From an uncultured Algimonas sp. (GTDB lineage: Bacteria; Pseudomonadota; Alphaproteobacteria; Caulobacterales; Maricaulaceae), in the NCBI GenBank assembly GCA_937923575.1, contig CALDUL010000024.1, positions 23,711 through 87,710 on the forward strand: 64,000 bases of DNA, in the 5' to 3' direction. This document shows positions 63,722-64,000 of this stretch, piece after piece. Position numbers and translations under genes: made by a program. Below the pieces are notes generated by a model that saw nothing but the letters and a program-made list of their open reading frames with translations, ran no database searches and was not told where the DNA came from. Numbering within the stretch: the first letter of the stretch is position 1; each line of letters begins with the position of its first letter.

Positions 63722-63823
63722 CGATTCGGCTTCGCCGAAAAATCTGCGGAGCAGATTTGGTCAGGCCACCGCGAGCCAAAGCGAGCGGCTCAGCCTTGAA
63801 GAGCGACAGCACCACACACACCC

Positions 63824-63852
63824 AAGCCCGGAGCCCCAACTCCGGGCTTTCT
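63824..63852 (+). terminator. Rho-independent terminator downstream of aceA
   Basis: Ten-base stem AAGCCCGGAG / CTCCGGGCTT with a six-base loop, followed by TCTC. It lies about 100 bases after the aceA stop. The intervening sequence has two smaller hairpins (63724-63758) and no gene. The last 150 bases of the window contain no recognised feature. Confidence 0.7.
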
Positions 63853-64000
63853 CGCGTCCCGCGCAAACCGACGCGAATTCGGAAGCCCTACAACCAACCA
63901 TGTGTTAAGACGCGCGCGCTTGCACACGCTTGGCAGAGTGCAAGCGAGACGCGAATCCGCTTCGCCTGTGGGCCCAAAAAGAACACAAATGGGGCGCAGA

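Noticed and set aside
63724..63758. Two short hairpins after aceA, considered as a terminator
   Set aside because: Stems are short and a better terminator with a T-rich tail lies at 63824-63852.
63910..64000. Possible structured RNA or tRNA end at the window edge
   Set aside because: A stem of CGCTTGCAC type can be drawn, but no anticodon arm or T-loop consensus is visible, and the element would run out of the window.

Overview
The window reads as about 64 kb of a high-GC alphaproteobacterial chromosome, probably a marine, alga-associated Caulobacterales/Maricaulales (Hyphomonadaceae-like) bacterium. This assignment is inferred from gene content: large Caulobacter-type TonB-dependent receptors (TBDRs), FCD-type GntR regulators, an ScfR-like regulator beside aceBA, and two complete uronic-acid catabolic loci. 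No rRNA, tRNA, CRISPR array, prophage or intact insertion sequence was recognised.

Layout. (1) 1-7389: a TBDR cut by the window edge, glpD, a DeoR/GlpR-type repressor, and divergent galT-galK. Similar TTCG/CGAA operator-like sites precede the TBDR, glpD and galTK, which suggests one regulon for a molecule releasing both glycerol and galactose. (2) 7613-11747: an ABC-F ATPase, a divergent Nramp-like carrier and a YihS/AGE-type isomerase. (3) 11739-27495: a uronate polysaccharide locus. It has a secreted alginate-lyase-fold enzyme, KduI, a DUF4861 protein, GH105, a DctPQM TRAP transporter, KduD, a GntR repressor, UxaC, UxuB, ManD and a GH2 lipoprotein. Unsaturated and saturated uronates would both be brought to 2-keto-3-deoxygluconate (KDG). 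(4) 27596-43747: an alginate utilisation locus, all on the minus strand: TBDR, GntR, TBDR, PL6, PL17, MFS transporter, beta-hydroxyacid dehydrogenase (probable DEH reductase), a 2-keto-4-pentenoate-hydratase-like protein and KdgK. KDPG aldolase (eda) lies apart at 57453-58082.

(5) 44473-51315 is a set of poorly characterised secreted or lipid-anchored proteins around a NarL-type two-component system. CCATGATSATGG palindromes precede several of its transcription units. (6) 51381-52030 is a decayed sodium/solute symporter. (7) 52144-57346 looks like an exopolysaccharide synthase locus: Hpt-REC regulator, YaiO-like TPR/beta-barrel, membrane HEAT-repeat protein, processive GT2 and, on the opposite strand, a 51-residue membrane peptide. 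(8) 57453-63721 is central metabolism: eda, an SDR, an ScfR/RamB-like regulator and the glyoxylate shunt genes aceB-aceA.

The metabolic blocks fit together: polymer lyases and glycosidases feed transporters, these feed KDG, and KdgK plus Eda give pyruvate and glyceraldehyde-3-phosphate.
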